This document shows positions 62,229 to 64,000 of a stretch of DNA of 64,000 nt, one piece after another. A model generated the notes under the pieces. It made no database searches. It was not told the origin of the DNA and saw only the letters and a list, made by a program, of their open reading frames with translations. Position numbers and translations under genes: made by a program. This DNA is from Anaerospora hongkongensis (GTDB taxonomy: Bacteria; Bacillota; Negativicutes; Sporomusales; DSM-15969), in NCBI RefSeq assembly GCF_004339805.1, contig NZ_SLUI01000004.1, positions 62,001 to 126,000 of the forward strand, written 5' to 3'. The first letter of the stretch is position 1; the number at the start of each line of letters is the position of its first letter.

Positions 62229-63251
62229 ATGGCAAAAGTAGTTTGTTTTGGAGAAATTATGCTGCGGCTGCAGCCCCCAGGATATTCCCGTTTTGAACAG
62301 GCAAGTACATTTGAGGCTGTATACGGCGGCGGCGAGGCCAATGTGTGTGTTTCATTAGCCAACTATGGCGAAGAGGCGCTTTTTGTTACGAAAGTACCGG
62401 AAAATCCAATTGGCCAGACGGCTGTTAATGAAATGCGCCGGTACGGAGTCAATACCCGCTATATGGTGCGCGGCGGCGAGCGCTTAGGAATTTACTTCTG
62501 TGAGAAGGGAGCTTCGCAACGGCCTTCCAAAGTAGTATATGACCGCAAGTACTCTTCCATTTCTACGGCTACCAATGCTGACTTCAACTGGAAGGAGATC
62601 TTTGAAGGGGCTACCTGGTTCCACTTCACCGGCATTACTCCTGCCCTGGGTGACAGTGTGGCCGAAGCAGTTCTGGAAGCATGCAAGGCAGCAAAAGCAG
62701 CAGGGCTGACTGTCAGCTGCGACCTTAACTTCCGCAAAAACTTATGGACGAGTGAAAAAGCCGGTAAGGTTATGTCTCAATATATGCAGTATGTAGATGT
62801 ATGTATTGCCAATGAAGAGGATGCAGAAAAAGTATTTGGCATCAAAGCGGCTGATACTGATATTGAAGGCGGCAAGCTTAATCACGACGGTTACAAGGAT
62901 GTTGCCAAGAAACTCAAAGAAAAATTTGGTTTTAAAGCAGTTGCCATTACACTGCGCGGCAGTATTTCTGCTTCCGATAACAATTGGGCAGCAATGCTCT
63001 ATAAAGACGATGAGTTTTATTTCTCCCGCAACTATGCGATCCGTATTGTCGACCGCGTTGGTGGCGGGGACTCTTTCGGCGGTGGCCTGATTTACGGCAT
63101 GCTGAATAATTACAGCAATCAGGATGCGCTGGAATTTGCCGTAGCAGCATCTTGCCTCAAGCATACCATTGAAGGTGACCACAACCATGTAACAGTGGCA
63201 GAAGTAAAAACACTGATGGCCGGTGATGGCTCAGGCCGGGTTCAACGGTAA
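62229..63251 (+). CDS. kdgK: 2-keto-3-deoxygluconate kinase (PfkB family)
   Basis: 340 residues. Phosphorylates KDG (from UxaA) to KDPG (used by Eda). PfkB signatures: VYGGGEANVCVSLANYG at the N-terminus and RVGGGDSFGGGLIYGML near the C-terminus with catalytic D281; SCDLNFRKNLW is typical of KdgK-like members. GAGAGGAG precedes the ATG, 41 bases after eda. Confidence 0.93.
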   Translation: MAKVVCFGEIMLRLQPPGYSRFEQASTFEAVYGGGEANVCVSLANYGEEALFVTKVPENPIGQTAVNEMRRYGVNTRYMVRGGERLGIYFCEKGASQRPSKVVYDRKYSSISTATNADFNWKEIFEGATWFHFTGITPALGDSVAEAVLEACKAAKAAGLTVSCDLNFRKNLWTSEKAGKVMSQYMQYVDVCIANEEDAEKVFGIKAADTDIEGGKLNHDGYKDVAKKLKEKFGFKAVAITLRGSISASDNNWAAMLYKDDEFYFSRNYAIRIVDRVGGGDSFGGGLIYGMLNNYSNQDALEFAVAASCLKHTIEGDHNHVTVAEVKTLMAGDGSGRVQR

Positions 63252-63268
63252 AAAACCCCCCCTTTTTT

Positions 63269-63296
63269 GCCGCTGGGACTTTCACGTTCCGGCGGC
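63269..63296 (+). terminator. Weak stem-loop after kdgK
   Basis: GCCGCTGGGAC...GTTCCGGCGGC folds with two mismatches and lacks a T run; it may only partly stop transcription before the FAH gene, which has its own ribosome binding site. Confidence 0.4.
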
Positions 63297-63327
63297 ATTT
63301 ATCTATTCAATGTGAGGAGGAGCAGAG

Positions 63328-64000
63328 ATGAAAATTGCCCGCTTTCATTATCAGGATCGCGAATTGTACGGTGCAGTTGAGGAACAGCAGGTTAAAATAA
63401 TAGAAGGCAATATTTACGGCAGCTATCGTGTTACGGAAGAAGTTTTGCCACTGGCGGACGTCCGGCTGCTGGCACCTGTGAAACCTTCCAAAGTAATCGG
63501 CGTGGGTTTAAATTACCAATCGGTTGCTAAGGATAAAGGGGTAGAGTTTCCTGCAGAACCAATTCTGTTTTTAAAGCCTCCTTCCGGAATTATTGGACCA
63601 GGAGACAGTGTTATCATACCGGAACTGGTAAAAAAACCAGTATTTGAAGTAGAACTGGCAGTGGTTATCGGTAAAACCGCGAAAAATGTTACCGAAGAAA
63701 CGGCGCTTGATTATTGCCTGGGTTACACCTTGGCTAATGACATAACCGCCAAAGACCATATGATTAAAGGGCAGCCATGGGCTAAGGGCAAATCTTTTGA
63801 TACATTTACTCCTGTGGGGCCTTACATTGTAACAGGAATAGACCCGGAGAATACCGAAATAACATTATTGCTGAATGGCGACCAAAAACAGCACAGCAGT
63901 ACTCAGGATATGATCTTCGGCGTCCGGAAGGTCATCGCTTTCATATCCCAGGTGATGACGCTGGAAGCAGGGGATTTGATCATTACGGGAACACCACTGG
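63328..64000 (+). CDS. Fumarylacetoacetate hydrolase (FAH) family protein, 5' part (cut by window edge)
   Basis: An open frame from ATG 63328 (GGAGGAG upstream) runs to the end of the window, about 224 residues. MKIARFHYQDRELYGAV, then VIGVGLNYQSVAKDKG and FLKPPSGIIGPGDSVIIP are FAH-family features; EVELAVVIGKTAKNV and GYTLANDITAKDH contain the metal-binding Glu and Asp. The missing end is only a short part of a typical 250-300 residue protein. Substrate unknown: members hydrolyse or decarboxylate acylpyruvates and process 2-keto-3-deoxy sugar acids, which would suit a place after kdgK. Confidence 0.9.
   Translation, partial: MKIARFHYQDRELYGAVEEQQVKIIEGNIYGSYRVTEEVLPLADVRLLAPVKPSKVIGVGLNYQSVAKDKGVEFPAEPILFLKPPSGIIGPGDSVIIPELVKKPVFEVELAVVIGKTAKNVTEETALDYCLGYTLANDITAKDHMIKGQPWAKGKSFDTFTPVGPYIVTGIDPENTEITLLLNGDQKQHSSTQDMIFGVRKVIAFISQVMTLEAGDLIITGTPL

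Overview
The window looks like a chromosomal segment from an anaerobic, probably spore-forming member of the Firmicutes, most likely the Negativicutes (Sporomusa/Pelosinus/Propionispora-like). The grounds are strong AGGAGG-type ribosome binding sites, frequent GTG/TTG starts, a GlgC+GlgD pair, cytochrome bd genes, two tandem CobT homologues behind a cobalamin riboswitch (the arrangement known as ArsAB in Sporomusa), TRAP and CUT1 sugar transporters and YesM/YesN-type two-component genes. The taxonomic call is an inference. No rRNA, tRNA, CRISPR array, phage or insertion sequence was seen.

Layout. 1-0.7 kb: 5' part of a PAS sensor gene on the minus strand, cut by the window edge. 0.8-14.5 kb: a glycogen operon (glgB-glgC-glgD-glgA-glgP), then a GH13 amylase/GH77 glucanotransferase fusion, then a KimA-like potassium importer, closed by a near loopless 54-bp palindromic terminator. 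14.6-21 kb: an Rrf2 regulator with a cysteine cluster, then cydABDC. 21.2-23.6 kb: a YtxH protein, a small membrane-anchored protein and a sodium:solute symporter. 23.7-30.8 kb, minus strand: an OsmC protein and four glycosyltransferases (three are GT2+TPR, one has two GT domains). 31-33.3 kb, divergent plus strand: a protein built of 32 nine-residue Thr-rich repeats and a DNRLRE protein that share a C-terminal domain. 33.3-35.8 kb: cobalamin riboswitch and two tandem cobT homologues. 36-40.2 kb: a four-gene sugar ABC importer. 40.3-45 kb: YaaW-like, VTT-domain, UspA, phosphoglucomutase and DUF2225 genes. 45-51.2 kb: an NtrB/NtrC-type two-component system and atoD-atoA-atoE, each with a good sigma-54 promoter. 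51.3-63.3 kb: a hexuronate locus with TRAP transporter (Q-M-P), YesM/YesN two-component system, Gfo/Idh oxidoreductase, uxaB, uxaA, a tandem REP-like repeat, paired LacI-type operators, eda and kdgK. 63.3-64 kb: the start of an FAH-family gene, cut by the edge.

How it works together. Pgm and GlgC/GlgD supply ADP-glucose, GlgA and GlgB build glycogen, and GlgP with the fusion enzyme break it down again. The TRAP transporter, UxaB, UxaA, KdgK and Eda form most of the tagaturonate/altronate to pyruvate + glyceraldehyde-3-phosphate route; the uronate isomerase UxaC is not in the window. AtoD/A/E would import short-chain fatty acids or acetoacetate and activate them with CoA under sigma-54 control.

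The most novel-looking part is the divergent glycosyltransferase/repeat-protein locus at 23.7-33.3 kb. I read it as a candidate surface or spore-coat glycoprotein system: a Thr/Ser-dense nonapeptide scaffold facing a four-enzyme glycosylation operon. The strongest link to known unusual chemistry is the riboswitch-controlled CobT pair, a candidate for phenolic cobamide synthesis.
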